From NCBI RefSeq assembly GCF_013201705.1, contig NZ_CP053837.1, positions 1-64,000 of the forward strand: 64,000 bases of DNA, given 5' to 3'. This DNA is from Aliarcobacter faecis. GTDB taxonomy: Bacteria > Campylobacterota > Campylobacteria > Campylobacterales > Arcobacteraceae. A program made the translations under genes and the position numbers. How positions within the stretch are numbered: position 1 is the first letter of the stretch; each line of letters begins with the position of its first letter. This document shows, in pieces, positions 46,313 through 59,538 of the stretch. The notes under the pieces are model-generated. The model worked only from the letters and a program-made list of their open reading frames with translations, was not told the origin of the DNA and searched no databases.

Positions 46313-47302
46313 TTAAATTGTTAATGTATTAAAATTCTCATTTTTTGAATCATATTTAAAAATAATTGGTTCACTTTTTTTAAGTAACTCATCGTTTAGT
46401 ACTAATTTATTAATTTGATGATTTTCATATGAAGAGAAGTAGTAAGTTTTACTATTGTTACACATACAACTTACATATAAAGTGTAATCTAAAGCTCCAG
46501 TATTAGTTATTACCGCTCCTTTTGGAATACGAACACTGTTTAAAATATGATAAGCATTAGTTACACCCATTTGCTCATTTTTAGCAGTTTCTATATGCTC
46601 TTTAAAAAATGCTGCACGAACAAATCTTTCAGGTGGTGTATATCCTCCTGGTAAACCAGCAGTTCCTGTTCCTTGTGAAAATGGTTTTGCTATGTACTCT
46701 CCAAATTTTACTGCTTCATACTGTTTTGGGCGAACATTTAAATAGTTTCTTAAATTCTGAATATGCCACTCAAGTTGTGGAGTATTTGTCATAACTCCAA
46801 CTGGATTTTCTTTAAGTTTAAGTTCTTCTGTAGTTGGCTCAATTACAACACAACGACCAGTTGAATCTGTAATAATCCAATGTAGAGGAACTACTATGTT
46901 TAGTTTTGGAACAGGACTATTTACAATAGCGATATTATTAATAATAGCTTCTACTTCACTAATTGATTTGCAGTTACCTAAAATATATAAAATAAGCTCA
47001 TGAGGGGCAAAGTTGTTTTTATTACTATTGGCTTTATCTAAATATTTAACTTCGTCTGGAAGATAAAGTTCTGCAATTGAAAGTCCACACTCATTTACAC
47101 CATCAGCTACAAAATTAAGCCCTAATGAACCAGCTCCAATAAAGCCATATTTTGTTATATACTCTTTGCTGTCTGCTTTGGAAATCCATTTATAATCTCT
47201 TGGAATATATGTCGGATATGTTTCTAACTCAATTTCAAAATCCATAGTTCTAGATAACATATAATTTTTGTCTAATGTTTTTGTAAAAATACTTGTACAC
47301 AT
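46313..47302 (-). CDS. Choloylglycine-hydrolase-family (Ntn) amidase
   Basis: The 329-residue protein is a linear amide C-N hydrolase of the bile-salt hydrolase/penicillin V acylase family. After Met removal Cys2 is the N-terminal nucleophile (MCTSIF); the supporting residues are Arg18 and Asp21 in SRTMDFE, the Asn in MTNTPQLEWHI near residue 175, and Arg in GYTPPERFVRAAFF near 228. No signal peptide is present, so it acts in the cytoplasm. The substrate could be bile salts, penicillin V or N-acyl homoserine lactones; sequence alone does not decide. Confidence 0.87.
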   Translation of the reverse strand: MCTSIFTKTLDKNYMLSRTMDFEIELETYPTYIPRDYKWISKADSKEYITKYGFIGAGSLGLNFVADGVNECGLSIAELYLPDEVKYLDKANSNKNNFAPHELILYILGNCKSISEVEAIINNIAIVNSPVPKLNIVVPLHWIITDSTGRCVVIEPTTEELKLKENPVGVMTNTPQLEWHIQNLRNYLNVRPKQYEAVKFGEYIAKPFSQGTGTAGLPGGYTPPERFVRAAFFKEHIETAKNEQMGVTNAYHILNSVRIPKGAVITNTGALDYTLYVSCMCNNSKTYYFSSYENHQINKLVLNDELLKKSEPIIFKYDSKNENFNTLTI

Positions 47303-47348
47303 AATTCTCTCCCTAATAAAAAGTAAGGGTAATTATATATGTATTAGC

Positions 47349-48440
47349 TTAATTTAAAATCTTTTTTTTCATAAAAAATAGTGATAAAAAAGCGATGAAA
47401 GCAAATATTGCACTATATAAAAATAGAGATTCTCCATAAGTTTTTCCAGCAATTAAGGCTCCTAAGAATCCTCCAAGTCCATAAGCAACTCCATACATAA
47501 ATTGTTGAGCCAACTTTTTATTTTCATAAATAGAGTATAGATAAATCACAACTGCACTATGAAAAAGCCCAAAAGAGAAAGCATGAATACTTTGAGTTAA
47601 AAAGGCAATTTCTAAAGAGTTTGGAAATAAAAAGAGTAAAAACCATCTAAAAGAGGTGATAGCTAAACAAAATTTTATAATATTTAAAAGATTGTTTTTT
47701 AAAATTGGTGCTTGAAAATATAGCATTAAAATTTCACAAACTACTCCAAAAGACCAAAGATAAGATGTTATTTCAAGACTTATTCCATTATCTGTTTCAT
47801 AGATTGTAAAGAAGTTGTAAAAAGAACCAAAACTTAATTGCATAAAAAATAGTGCTAACCAAAAAGGAAGATATTTAAAAAAATTCAAACTCTCATTTGA
47901 ACTATTTATTACATCATTTTTTTTATCATATTTTAGTAAAAGTAGAGAAAAAATTACAGTTAGTATAATAACAGCTAAATAAAAGTGAATAGCCACAAAA
48001 CTATTTGTTAAAAGTTTTGCAAGAACTAAAGCTATTACCATAAATCCAATAGAACCAAAAAGCCTTGATTTTCCATACTTCTCTTTCCCTAGAATTGATA
48101 TAGCAGTAATTTCTAAATATGGTAAGATAAGAGATAAAGCAGCCGCTAAAATAGCATTATTTACTAAAAATAGATAAAAATTATTAATAGTAAGATAAAA
48201 TAAAGTAGCTCCTAAAATAGCTATAAAAAGTGATTTTGTAAACATTGAGCTATCGAGTTTGATATGCTTTAGAAATAAAAAAGGTACTAAAAATCTCATT
48301 AAAGGAGCAACAGCTAGAACCACACCTATATCAAAATAGCTATATCCTATATCATTTAAAACTTTTGGTAAAAAGATTACATATATTCCTGTTGCTGCAA
48401 AATAGAAAAAATAAAATGCAGATAGATTAAAAAAGAGCAT
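47349..48440 (-). CDS. MFS transporter of the MFS_1-like type
   Basis: The 363-residue protein has about twelve membrane segments. It resembles the HcaT/MFS_1-like branch, with an FYFFYFAATGIYVIFLPKVL start, DIGVVLAVAPLMRFLVPFLF near residues 36-55, GKSRLFGSIGFMVIALVLAK near 122-141, and an HAFSFGLFHSAVVIYLYSIY segment in the second half. The substrate is unknown. The ATG shares one base with the stop of the RDD gene, so it is the last gene of the secG-to-MFS operon. RDD partners may help membrane function, but no common role is evident. Confidence 0.8.
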   Translation of the reverse strand: MLFFNLSAFYFFYFAATGIYVIFLPKVLNDIGYSYFDIGVVLAVAPLMRFLVPFLFLKHIKLDSSMFTKSLFIAILGATLFYLTINNFYLFLVNNAILAAALSLILPYLEITAISILGKEKYGKSRLFGSIGFMVIALVLAKLLTNSFVAIHFYLAVIILTVIFSLLLLKYDKKNDVINSSNESLNFFKYLPFWLALFFMQLSFGSFYNFFTIYETDNGISLEITSYLWSFGVVCEILMLYFQAPILKNNLLNIIKFCLAITSFRWFLLFLFPNSLEIAFLTQSIHAFSFGLFHSAVVIYLYSIYENKKLAQQFMYGVAYGLGGFLGALIAGKTYGESLFLYSAIFAFIAFLSLFFMKKKILN

Positions 48441-48922
48441 TACTCTTCATCTATTATTATTGTACTTGAAAGTATATCTTGTACAGTTTTTTTCTCTTTA
48501 TTAAAAAATGGATAAAAAAGTGGAACTATTAAAATGATTGAGAAAAGTGTTGCAAAGTAACGAATAAGAGCTTGAAAAAAGTTGATTTTCTCTTTTGTAG
48601 TTTTATCTACAAGTTTTATTCCATAAGCTTTAAGCCCTGGTGTTTGACCATTTTTAAGCCATAAAGATATAAGTATTAAAAAAACAACAATTAAAATAAT
48701 ACTCCAACCTAAAATTCTATTTTGTGCAAAACCTTCTCCTCCACCCATTATAAAATAGATTACAATATAAAATATTGGAGTAGTTACTAGGAATAGGTCA
48801 ATTAAAAAGGCTTTAAGCCTTTTCCCAAGAGTTGCAAAACCATTTGATTTTAAAGCTTGTTTTATAGACTTTTCATCAGATTTTTTAATTCTATTTTGTT
48901 TTACATCTCTCCATTTTGCCAT
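48440..48922 (-). CDS. RDD-family membrane protein
   Basis: The 160-residue protein has the RDD domain: the R and D signature in GKRLKAFLIDLFLVTTPIFY near residues 33-52, a second membrane segment GWSIILIVVFLILISLWL, a third near 121-142, and a short N-terminal cytoplasmic region rich in Lys. RDD proteins are small membrane proteins, some linked to Na+/H+ exchange; the function here is unknown. Start and stop overlap the neighbours by one base each (pyrE and the MFS gene). Confidence 0.85.
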   Translation of the reverse strand: MAKWRDVKQNRIKKSDEKSIKQALKSNGFATLGKRLKAFLIDLFLVTTPIFYIVIYFIMGGGEGFAQNRILGWSIILIVVFLILISLWLKNGQTPGLKAYGIKLVDKTTKEKINFFQALIRYFATLFSIILIVPLFYPFFNKEKKTVQDILSSTIIIDEE

Positions 48923-49530
48923 TAGTTCCCTCTACTACCAGGTTTTATAGCTATACTACCCTCTTTACACATAGGGCAAGTTTCTGGACTATACATTTCA
49001 AATGCAAAATCTTCTAGTGCAAAAAGTGGTTTATCAAGTGGTAATTTACAGTTATCTTTTCTCTCTATTTCACTTCCCACTCTTTGACAAAAACCTCTAT
49101 TTGCTAAAGCCGCATAAGCTACTACAACTCCGCCACCTTTTACAATTTCTCTTGCAGCTTCTAATGCACTTCCACCAGTTGTTATAATATCTTCACAAAC
49201 TAGATATTTTTCACCTTCTTTTACTTCAAACCCTCTTCTTATAGTCATTTCACCTTCAGCTCTTTCAGCAAAGATAAATCGTACATCTAAAGCAGTTGCA
49301 AGAGCAAATCCAGCTATTAAACCACCTAGTGCTGGAGCACAAACAGCATCTATTTTTATTCCAGATTTTTTTATCTCAACTGCTAATGCTTCAGCTAAAA
49401 GTTTTGCTGTTTTTGGATCTTCCAAAACTTTTGCACTTTGTAGATAAAAACTAGAATGGTTACCACTACTTAGTTTAAAATGCCCCTCAAGAAGAGCATT
49501 AGAATTTTTATAAATTTGTTCTATATTCAT
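48922..49530 (-). CDS. pyrE: Orotate phosphoribosyltransferase
   Basis: PyrE forms OMP from orotate and PRPP in pyrimidine synthesis. The 202-residue protein has the substrate pattern [20 protein letters not shown] near residues 21-40 and the PRPP-binding motif [19 protein letters not shown] near 108-126. The C-terminus has a Cys-rich tail (CPMCKEGS) that some PyrE homologues carry. It is two bases downstream of frr in the operon. Confidence 0.96.
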   Translation of the reverse strand: MNIEQIYKNSNALLEGHFKLSSGNHSSFYLQSAKVLEDPKTAKLLAEALAVEIKKSGIKIDAVCAPALGGLIAGFALATALDVRFIFAERAEGEMTIRRGFEVKEGEKYLVCEDIITTGGSALEAAREIVKGGGVVVAYAALANRGFCQRVGSEIERKDNCKLPLDKPLFALEDFAFEMYSPETCPMCKEGSIAIKPGSRGN

Positions 49531-49532
49531 AT

Positions 49533-50090
49533 TTATACCGTTAAAATCTCTTTCTCTTTAGTTTTTAAAGTTTCATCAGCTTTTATAACAAAACTATCAG
49601 TTATTTTTTGAACTTCATCTTGTGCTTTTTTACTATCATCTTCTGTTATCTCTTTATCTTTTAGAAGATTTTTAATTTTTGTATTTGCATTTTGTCTAAT
49701 ATTTCTAATTGCAACTTTTGCATTATCAGTCATAACCTTAGCTTGTTTTGCAGTTTCTTGTCTTTGTTCAACTGTCATTGGTGGAAAAAATAGTTTGATT
49801 ACTTCTCCATTATTGTTTGGATTTACTCCTATATTTGCAGTTTGAATAGCTTTTTCAATAGTTCCTAAAAGGTTTTTTTCCCAAGGACTAATTGTAATAG
49901 TTGTAGCATCAGTTGCCAAAACAGAACCAACTTGGCTTAAATCAGTTGGTGTTCCATAGTAATCAACTTTGATGTTGTCCAAAATATTTACATTTACTTT
50001 ACCTGTTCGTAAAGTTTTGTAATCTCTTTTTAGAGATTCAATAGATTTCTCCATTTGCTCTTTTGTTTGTGAATAAACTTCATTCAACAT
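49533..50090 (-). CDS. frr: Ribosome recycling factor
   Basis: RRF splits the post-termination ribosome with EF-G. The 185-residue protein has the family pattern: [20 protein letters not shown] near residues 13-32, [15 protein letters not shown] near 41, [19 protein letters not shown] near 70-88 and the C-terminal helix [16 protein letters not shown]. The length is the usual one. Position between a deacetylase gene and pyrE matches other Campylobacterota. Confidence 0.97.
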   Translation of the reverse strand: MLNEVYSQTKEQMEKSIESLKRDYKTLRTGKVNVNILDNIKVDYYGTPTDLSQVGSVLATDATTITISPWEKNLLGTIEKAIQTANIGVNPNNNGEVIKLFFPPMTVEQRQETAKQAKVMTDNAKVAIRNIRQNANTKIKNLLKDKEITEDDSKKAQDEVQKITDSFVIKADETLKTKEKEILTV

Positions 50091-50100
50091 TAATTCTCCT

Positions 50101-51042
50101 TTATTTGATTAATAATTTATTTGAAATAGTATAATAATCCGTGCTTATTGCAACTCTATTTCTAGCTAAATTTAGTTTTTTATTTAATTGAATTTCAATT
50201 ATACCATTATTTACTTTTACATCTTGCCAACCATAAGTAGATACAAAAACTTTTGCTTTCTCAATTTTTGGATCAACTTTAGCTTTAATACTTTTTAATA
50301 TCCCATCTTTTGGATACTCTTTTGGTTCAATCCATTCTACTTCCAAGCTATTATATTTGATTTTCTCTTCTATATTTACATTACCAACTAAAGCAATTCT
50401 ATTTATATCAAAAATATCGCTTTTAGAGTTTATTGAACCATTATTCTGATTTAATATTGAGATAAAATCAAATTCTTTTAGTCTGTTTTTTACTCTATCA
50501 TCATATTCACCATATGGATAAGAGTAGATTTTTGCTTTATAGCCCATATTCTTCTCAAAAAGTTCAATAGCTTTTTGTGTATCTTTTTCTATATCTTCAT
50601 CTAAAAGTTTTACTAAAGATTTATGAGAGTATGAATGAAGTTCTATATCCCCATACTTTTTTGTCTCTTTTAACTCATCCCAAGTCATAAAATCACCATA
50701 TTTATCATTAGTTGCTTCAACATATACAAAAAGAGTAAAAGGATAACCATATTCTTTGAAAAGTTTTAAACCATTTGTATAAAAGCTTTTGTAAGCATCA
50801 TCTATTGTAAGTGCAACCCAGTTTGATGGAATTTCTTCATTATTTTGAAGCTTAGTTAAAATCTTTTCTAAAGGAACAACTTCATAATTATTTGTTTTAA
50901 AATATTCAAATTGTTTTTTTAACTCTTTTAGACTTGTATTTGTACTTTGATGTTTTGAATCATCAAATCTATGATAAACAAAAACCTTTGCATCTGCAAA
51001 AAGATACAAAGGTAAAAAGTAAAGAAGTAAAAGATACTTCAT
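50101..51042 (-). CDS. Exported polysaccharide deacetylase (CE4-type)
   Basis: The 313-residue protein has a signal peptide ([18 protein letters not shown]) and a NodB-like CE4 domain: the motif 1 Asp pair in [16 protein letters not shown] near residues 77-92, the zinc His pair in [10 protein letters not shown] near 133-142, and the active-site arginine-bearing [11 protein letters not shown] near 173-183. The TIDDAY form is a variation of TFDDG. A second domain of about 100 residues, ending ISNKLLIK, may bind carbohydrate. It acts in the periplasm, possibly on peptidoglycan or a surface polysaccharide. It is the second gene after secG. Confidence 0.85.
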   Translation of the reverse strand: MKYLLLLYFLPLYLFADAKVFVYHRFDDSKHQSTNTSLKELKKQFEYFKTNNYEVVPLEKILTKLQNNEEIPSNWVALTIDDAYKSFYTNGLKLFKEYGYPFTLFVYVEATNDKYGDFMTWDELKETKKYGDIELHSYSHKSLVKLLDEDIEKDTQKAIELFEKNMGYKAKIYSYPYGEYDDRVKNRLKEFDFISILNQNNGSINSKSDIFDINRIALVGNVNIEEKIKYNSLEVEWIEPKEYPKDGILKSIKAKVDPKIEKAKVFVSTYGWQDVKVNNGIIEIQLNKKLNLARNRVAISTDYYTISNKLLIK

Positions 51043-51052
51043 AAGTGATTAA

Positions 51053-51406
51053 TTATTTGCTTTCAGGTACTTTGTTATCAGTTGTTGGAGCAACTGGAGC
51101 CGTTGGTGCAGATTGAACAGGAGTTGGATTTGCTGGTATTAAAGATTCTTGTTTTACTGAATCAATAGCACTTTTATTTCTCTCTTGATTGTATGTATAA
51201 CCTAAAACTAGTGTATTTATAACAAATGCTAAACCTAAAGCCATAGTTGCTTTTGTTAGAAAATTAGCAGGTCCTTTCGCTCCGAAAAGTGATTCATTGC
51301 TTCCGCTATATGCTCCAAGCCCCATACTTGAGCTTTTTTGAAGAAGCACTACAATTACAATAAGCACTGCTAAAACAAATTGAACTATTAAAAGTGTAGA
51401 TGTCAT
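51053..51406 (-). CDS. secG: Protein-export membrane subunit SecG
   Basis: SecG is a small subunit of the SecYEG translocon. The 117-residue protein has two membrane helices (LLIVQFVLAVLIVIVVLLQK near 4-23; ATMALGLAFVINTLVLGYTY near 54-73) with the conserved cytoplasmic loop SSSMGLGAYSGSNESLFGAKGPANF (short form: GAYSGSNESLFGAKGPANF). The C-terminal tail is proline-rich, as in related Campylobacterota. It is the first gene of the minus-strand operon secG-deacetylase-frr-pyrE-RDD-MFS. Confidence 0.95.
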   Translation of the reverse strand: MTSTLLIVQFVLAVLIVIVVLLQKSSSMGLGAYSGSNESLFGAKGPANFLTKATMALGLAFVINTLVLGYTYNQERNKSAIDSVKQESLIPANPTPVQSAPTAPVAPTTDNKVPESK

Positions 51407-51502
51407 TATCTATATTCCTTTTTAAAAAATGGTGTCTATTTTATCCAATGCTTATTAAAAACTAGCTAAAATAAAACTTAAATTTTAATCTTAAAGAGAT
51501 AG

Positions 51503-52195
51503 ATGCAAGAAAAAAACCAATTTTCAAAATATGCAAAAGAGTATAAATCATATAATATTATTCAACAAATTTGTGCAAAATCATTGGTGAGAGAACTAAA
51601 ATCAAAACCTAAGAGGATTTTGGAATTAGGTTGTGGTTCAGGACAAATCTTTTCAAATATAAATTGGGAATTTAATAAATATTTAGCAATAGATGGCTCA
51701 AAGCAGATGTGTGAACTCCATCCAAAAGCAAAGAATTTAAGTGTTAAATGTCTAAATTTTGACAGTGTTGAGTTTTTTAAAGAGATAAAAAAAGAGAGTT
51801 TTGATATGGTTTTATCTTCATCTGCCCTACAATGGTCTAATGATTTAAAAAAAATTATAGAGGCTTTATCAAAGATTACAAAAGAGATAAATGCAGTTTT
51901 ATTCACTTCAAATACTTTTAAAACTATTCAAAATATTACAAATTCTAAATCACCAATATTAGATGAACAAAGTATAAAAGAGGCTTTTTCTAAATATTTT
52001 TTATGTGAATTTGAAAAAATTTCTTATAACTTAGAGTTTGAGGATAAAAAATCTTTGTTTGATTATATTAAGAAATCAGGTGTTAGTGGAAGTAATGAAC
52101 TATCTTTTGAAAAAGCAAAAAAACTTTATAAAGAGTATAGTTTAAATTATTTAGAATTTGAAGTTATTTTTGTTAAAACAATCTCTAAATTATAA
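51503..52195 (+). CDS. BioC-like malonyl-ACP methyltransferase
   Basis: The 230-residue protein has a SAM motif RILELGCGSGQIFSNINWEF near residues 38-57, followed by YLAIDGSKQMCELHPKAK and FDMVLSSSALQWSNDLKKII near 99-118. The QWSND segment is typical of BioC, which methylates malonyl-ACP to start biotin synthesis. Other biotin genes are not adjacent, so a general methyltransferase is possible. It overlaps the ThiD2 gene end by 49 bases in a convergent arrangement. The start at 51503 has AAAGAG upstream. Confidence 0.82.
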   Translation: MQEKNQFSKYAKEYKSYNIIQQICAKSLVRELKSKPKRILELGCGSGQIFSNINWEFNKYLAIDGSKQMCELHPKAKNLSVKCLNFDSVEFFKEIKKESFDMVLSSSALQWSNDLKKIIEALSKITKEINAVLFTSNTFKTIQNITNSKSPILDEQSIKEAFSKYFLCEFEKISYNLEFEDKKSLFDYIKKSGVSGSNELSFEKAKKLYKEYSLNYLEFEVIFVKTISKL

Positions 52196-52551
52196 AGTTC
52201 ATATCTTATATATTTAAAGTTTTCACTATCTTTTATTGAAGTTAATTTTGTAAGCTCTTCTAAGACTCTAGCACTCTCTTGTGCTCTTTTAAAGTTTGCT
52301 ATTAAAATTGAGTTTAAATCAGTTCTATTTTGTTCACTTTTTATTGATGTTCGTAAAACATCATTTTGGACATCCCTTGCTTCTAAAATCTCAAAAAAAT
52401 TTTCAACTCTAGCAAGATGTCTTAACTCTTTTAATTTTATAGAAATCTCTTTATTATTGTAGATATATCTAAAAATATCTTCTACAACTCTAATTCCTTC
52501 TCTTAATCTATTAAGGTTTGCGTCTATTATTCTTAAAGTATTACTTTGCAT
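52147..52551 (-). CDS. ThiD2-family thiamine biosynthesis protein
   Basis: The 134-residue protein is a stand-alone ThiD2-like domain, often fused to ThiE: RIIDANLNRLREGIRVVEDI near residues 7-26 and IKLKELRHLARVENFFEIL near 37-55 match the family, as does the RTDLNSILIANFKRAQESAR block near 76-95. ThiD2 proteins phosphorylate HMP-phosphate in thiamine synthesis. No ThiE is fused here. The gene lies after a terminator for the BI-1 gene and ends inside the convergent methyltransferase gene. Confidence 0.85.
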   Translation of the reverse strand: MQSNTLRIIDANLNRLREGIRVVEDIFRYIYNNKEISIKLKELRHLARVENFFEILEARDVQNDVLRTSIKSEQNRTDLNSILIANFKRAQESARVLEELTKLTSIKDSENFKYIRYELYNLEIVLTKITSNSK

Positions 52552-52560
52552 ATTTTTATT

Positions 52561-52590
52561 AAAAAAGAGGCTATTTCTAACCTCTTTTTA
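52561..52590 (-). terminator. Terminator after the Bax-inhibitor-1 gene
   Basis: AAAAAAGAGG, loop CTATTTCTAA, CCTCTTTTT forms an 8-bp stem with T-runs on both strands. It ends the 52593-53288 gene. Confidence 0.85.
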
Positions 52591-52592
52591 TT

Positions 52593-53288
52593 TTATTCAT
52601 TATTTCTTGCAATACCAAGAATCTGAAGAAGTGATATAAATAGATTAAAGAAATCTAAATATAAAGATAAAGCAGCTTCAACAGGAGAGTCATAGTTTCC
52701 TTTTATTATATTTTGTGTATCGTACAAAATAAATGCAGAGAAAATTAAAGCTCCAGCACTTGCTATCATTAATTGCATCATTGATGATTGAATAAAGATA
52801 TTTGAGATACCAGCAACAATCATAATAATTAAAGCAATGAATAAGAATTTCCCCATAGAACTAAAATCTCTTTTAGTTGTCATAGCAAACATAGATATTG
52901 CACCAAATGCAATAGATGTCATTAAAAATGCTTGTCCAACAATAGCAGCACCATCAGGCATTGCAAAAATAGAGTACAATAAAGGTGCAATTGTAAGACC
53001 TGTAATAAATGTAAATACAAATAATACAGCTAAATTAACACCTGGAGTATGTTTAACTCTAGGAATTACAAACCAAATTAGAGCAATTTCTATTGCAAAT
53101 AAAACCCATTTCATTGGACCTGCTAAAATATTAACAATTCCTAATCCAATATAAGCTCCAGCAGTTGCTGCTAAAAGTGAACCAGCAAACAATTGATATG
53201 TAGCTTTTAAAAAGCTTATCATAGAAGCTTGTGATGATTCTTGTGAATACTGAGATGTTTGATCAGTTAAATAATCTCTGTTATACAT
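52593..53288 (-). CDS. Bax inhibitor-1/YccA-family membrane protein
   Basis: The 231-residue protein has seven membrane segments and the BI-1/YccA pattern: FLKATYQLFAGSLLAATAGA near residues 27-46, FVFTFITGLTIAPLLYSIFA near 92-111, FGAISMFAMTTKRDFSSMGK near 129-148, and DTQNIIKGNYDSPVEAALSL near 190-209, with the conserved acidic residues thought to gate Ca2+. In bacteria the family includes YbhL and YccA, the latter a substrate of FtsH. It is monocistronic, upstream of the rRNA operon leader and transcribed away from it. Confidence 0.92.
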   Translation of the reverse strand: MYNRDYLTDQTSQYSQESSQASMISFLKATYQLFAGSLLAATAGAYIGLGIVNILAGPMKWVLFAIEIALIWFVIPRVKHTPGVNLAVLFVFTFITGLTIAPLLYSIFAMPDGAAIVGQAFLMTSIAFGAISMFAMTTKRDFSSMGKFLFIALIIMIVAGISNIFIQSSMMQLMIASAGALIFSAFILYDTQNIIKGNYDSPVEAALSLYLDFFNLFISLLQILGIARNNE

Positions 53289-53433
53289 TTTCTCTTCCTT
53301 TTATTTTAAAGTTTGAAAACAAATTTTTCTTAATAAATATATTAAGTTAGACATTATAGTATATAAATTTGGTAAATAAAAGGTAAATAAAACGCAAATC
53401 CGCAAATTTAAGCTAGATTTAATAAGAAACCTC

Positions 53434-53462
53434 TTGACAAAGTGGAAAAAACCTATTATAAT
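53434..53462 (+). promoter_or_regulatory. Consensus sigma-70 promoter of the rRNA operon
   Basis: TTGACA (53434-53439), a 17-base spacer and TATAAT (53457-53462) match the sigma-70 consensus exactly. A canonical -35 is unusual for Campylobacterota, where most promoters have only a -10 and a T-rich upstream region. Transcription should start near 53470, about 290 bases before the 16S gene. Confidence 0.9.
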
Positions 53463-53539
53463 TCCCGTCCAATTTGACCACAGAGGGTTAAAATTACGAT
53501 CTTTAAAAGGATAAGTAAGTTTGTAAAGAAGAAGTGAAG

Positions 53540-53563
53540 TAATCTTTGTAAACCGAATATGTT
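53540..53563 (+). other. 5' arm of the 16S processing stem
   Basis: This 24-base arm pairs fully with 55342-55365 downstream of 16S, with two G-U wobbles (key segment ACCGAATAT with ATATTCGGT). It is a typical RNase III substrate that excises pre-16S RNA. Confidence 0.85.
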
Positions 53564-53760
53564 AAACTTGATATTCAAAAAAAATAAAAAAGAACAAGAA
53601 GTAAATTCTTGTCTATAAATTTGAGTGATAATTTTGTAACTAACAATAAATTGAGAAATTTAGAGTAATTATAAAATATGTCAGTTTCAAACACTATAAA
53701 AAGATAAAAGATATTTAATTTTTATGTATATAAATACATACTTTAAATATAGAATAAAAA

Positions 53761-55279
<1,519 letters not shown>

Positions 55280-55341
55280 CAGAGAATAGAATTAAGATTT
55301 GTTTCTTAATGATTCAAAAGAGAAAAAAAGAAAATCAAGAT

Positions 55342-55365
55342 AATATATTCGGTTTATAAAGATTA
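55342..55365 (+). other. 3' arm of the 16S processing stem
   Basis: It pairs with the arm at 53540-53563, as described there. It lies between 16S and tRNA-Ile. Confidence 0.85.
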
Positions 55366-55384
55366 TTTGATAAATAGGTGAAAT

Positions 55385-55461
55385 GGGCCTATAGCTCAGC
55401 TGGCTAGAGCGCTCGACTGATAATCGTGAGGTCTCAGGTTCAAGTCCTGATAGGCCCACCA
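55385..55461 (+). tRNA. tRNA-Ile (GAT anticodon)
   Basis: A complete cloverleaf of 77 bases: acceptor GGGCCTA paired with TAGGCCC, D-arm GCTCAGCTGGCTAGAGC, anticodon GAT in the loop of CGACTGATAATCG, T-arm with GTTCAAGTCC, and an encoded CCA end. It sits in the 16S-23S spacer, the usual place. Confidence 0.97.
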
Positions 55462-55486
55462 TTAAATAATCTTAAAAGATTAGAGT

Positions 55487-55562
55487 GGGGAATTAGCTCA
55501 GCTGGGAGAGCGCCTGCTTTGCACGCAGGAGGTCAGCGGTTCGATCCCGCTATTCTCCACCA
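55487..55562 (+). tRNA. tRNA-Ala (TGC anticodon)
   Basis: A complete cloverleaf of 76 bases: acceptor GGGGAAT with ATTCTCC, anticodon TGC in CCTGCTTTGCACGCAGG, T-loop GTTCGATCCCG, and an encoded CCA. It is the second spacer tRNA of the rRNA operon. Confidence 0.97.
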
Positions 55563-55910
55563 CTAAAGAGAGATTTAATATAAGTTTTATAGAGATATAA
55601 GATTTATATTAGAGCTTTAAATAGAAGTTTCTAAAGATATTTAAAAATATAATGTTAAAGTCTTTTAATTTTTTTCGTAAGGTTAAATAGAAATATTTAA
55701 TTTTAAAACAAAAAAATTTCATATCTAAAATTTAATAGAGATATTAAATTAACTATAGATAACACAACTAGATTATTAGAGTATATAGAGATATATATGT
55801 TTAATAAGATAGTAGCCAAAGAATATTATCAAATTTATAAATATAAGAAATTATATTTATAGGCAAGAAAAAAGGAACCTGAATAAAATCGTAAGATTTT
55901 TTTAGGCTCC
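55563..55910 (+). other. 348-base spacer between tRNA-Ala and 23S
   Basis: I see no gene here. It is AT-rich transcribed spacer. At 55651-55665, AATGTTAAAGTCTTT can pair with AAAGACTTTAGCATT at 58915-58929 beyond the 23S gene, the expected 23S processing stem. A local hairpin AAAATC/GATTTT lies near 55886. Confidence 0.7.
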
Positions 55911-58824
<2,914 letters not shown>

Positions 58825-58914
58825 AATCATTTCTTTGGTTTACTATCTTATTAAGCATATTTTACTTATGTTTAATTTGTTGATTTATATGTAGTTATAC
58901 AAATATGAAAGCAT

Positions 58915-58929
58915 AAAGACTTTAGCATT
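58915..58929 (+). other. 3' arm of the 23S processing stem
   Basis: AAAGACTTTAGCATT pairs over 15 bases with 55651-55665 (one G-U). It lies 90 bases past the 23S end, so the two arms would close a stem around the 23S precursor. Confidence 0.65.
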
Positions 58930-59027
58930 AGATTCTCAAATATCACAATTTGAGTAGAAAGAGTTAATCCTTTTAGAATTACAATATTCTTTAAGCATTT
59001 ATACTTTAACTTTTTTTACTCAAATTT

Positions 59028-59143
59028 GTTGGTGGTTAAAGAGAAGTGGAAATACCCAGTACCATTCCGAACCTGGCAGTCAAGCACTTCATCGCCGATA
59101 ATACTGCAGGGTCCCCTTGTGGAAACGTAGGTCGCCGCCAGCT
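59028..59143 (+). rRNA. rrf: 5S ribosomal RNA
   Basis: The 5S gene is recognisable by TTGGTGGTTAAAGAGAAGTG at the start, CCGAACCTGGCAGTCAAGC in the middle, and GGTCGCCGCCAGC at the end, which pairs with the start (TGGTGGT/GCCGCCA). The ends are estimated. Confidence 0.93.
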
Positions 59144-59166
59144 CTTTTGAGTTTTTACATACACAC

Positions 59167-59219
59167 AAAAGCTTAGCTCTTTATACTATTATCAGTATAT
59201 CGTGCTAAGCTTTTTTTTT
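59167..59219 (+). terminator. Terminator of the rRNA operon
   Basis: AAAAGCTTAGC pairs with GCTAAGCTTTT, with an inner stem TATACT/AGTATA, followed by nine T. This is a strong intrinsic terminator after 5S. Confidence 0.93.
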
Positions 59220-59538
59220 ACCTACTTTTTTTCACATTGCAATTTATCGAAGCTCTAGACAAAACTTTATTCTATCCTCTCTTTCTAGTTTAAATCATAT
59301 TCCTTTTTTATTCATACTTTATATTTCTTAGCTTCCTCCCCCTCCCATCTTCTTTTTGAGTTATTAATACATTTCATCTACCTAAATTACTATCTATTCC
59401 TTTTTAATGTAATAGCTATTTTAGCTTCTTATCCTTTTTAGCCACCTCTTTTATTGTTATTTTCTTATCTATTTATTCTTTTATCCATTAAAAGCTCTTT
59501 TTCCCCTCAATTTAACCTATTTGTAGTAAAAGCTTTTG
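59220..59538. other. Pyrimidine-rich non-coding gap before flagellin
   Basis: This 319-base stretch has no supported gene on either strand. The plus strand is strikingly pyrimidine-rich, including CCTCCCCCTCCC near 59336-59347; the reverse strand is correspondingly purine-rich but is broken by stops in every frame. It separates the rRNA terminator from the flagellin promoter. Confidence 0.6.

Larger units (their letters stand above)
53289..53760 (+). other. 472-base rRNA operon promoter and leader
   Basis: No protein gene is evident here. The region holds the rrn promoter, a boxA-like GATCTTTAAAA at 53498, the 5' arm of the 16S processing stem at 53540-53563, and a small hairpin ACAAGAA/TTCTTGT near 53595. 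The BI-1 gene starts at its left edge on the other strand. Confidence 0.8.
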
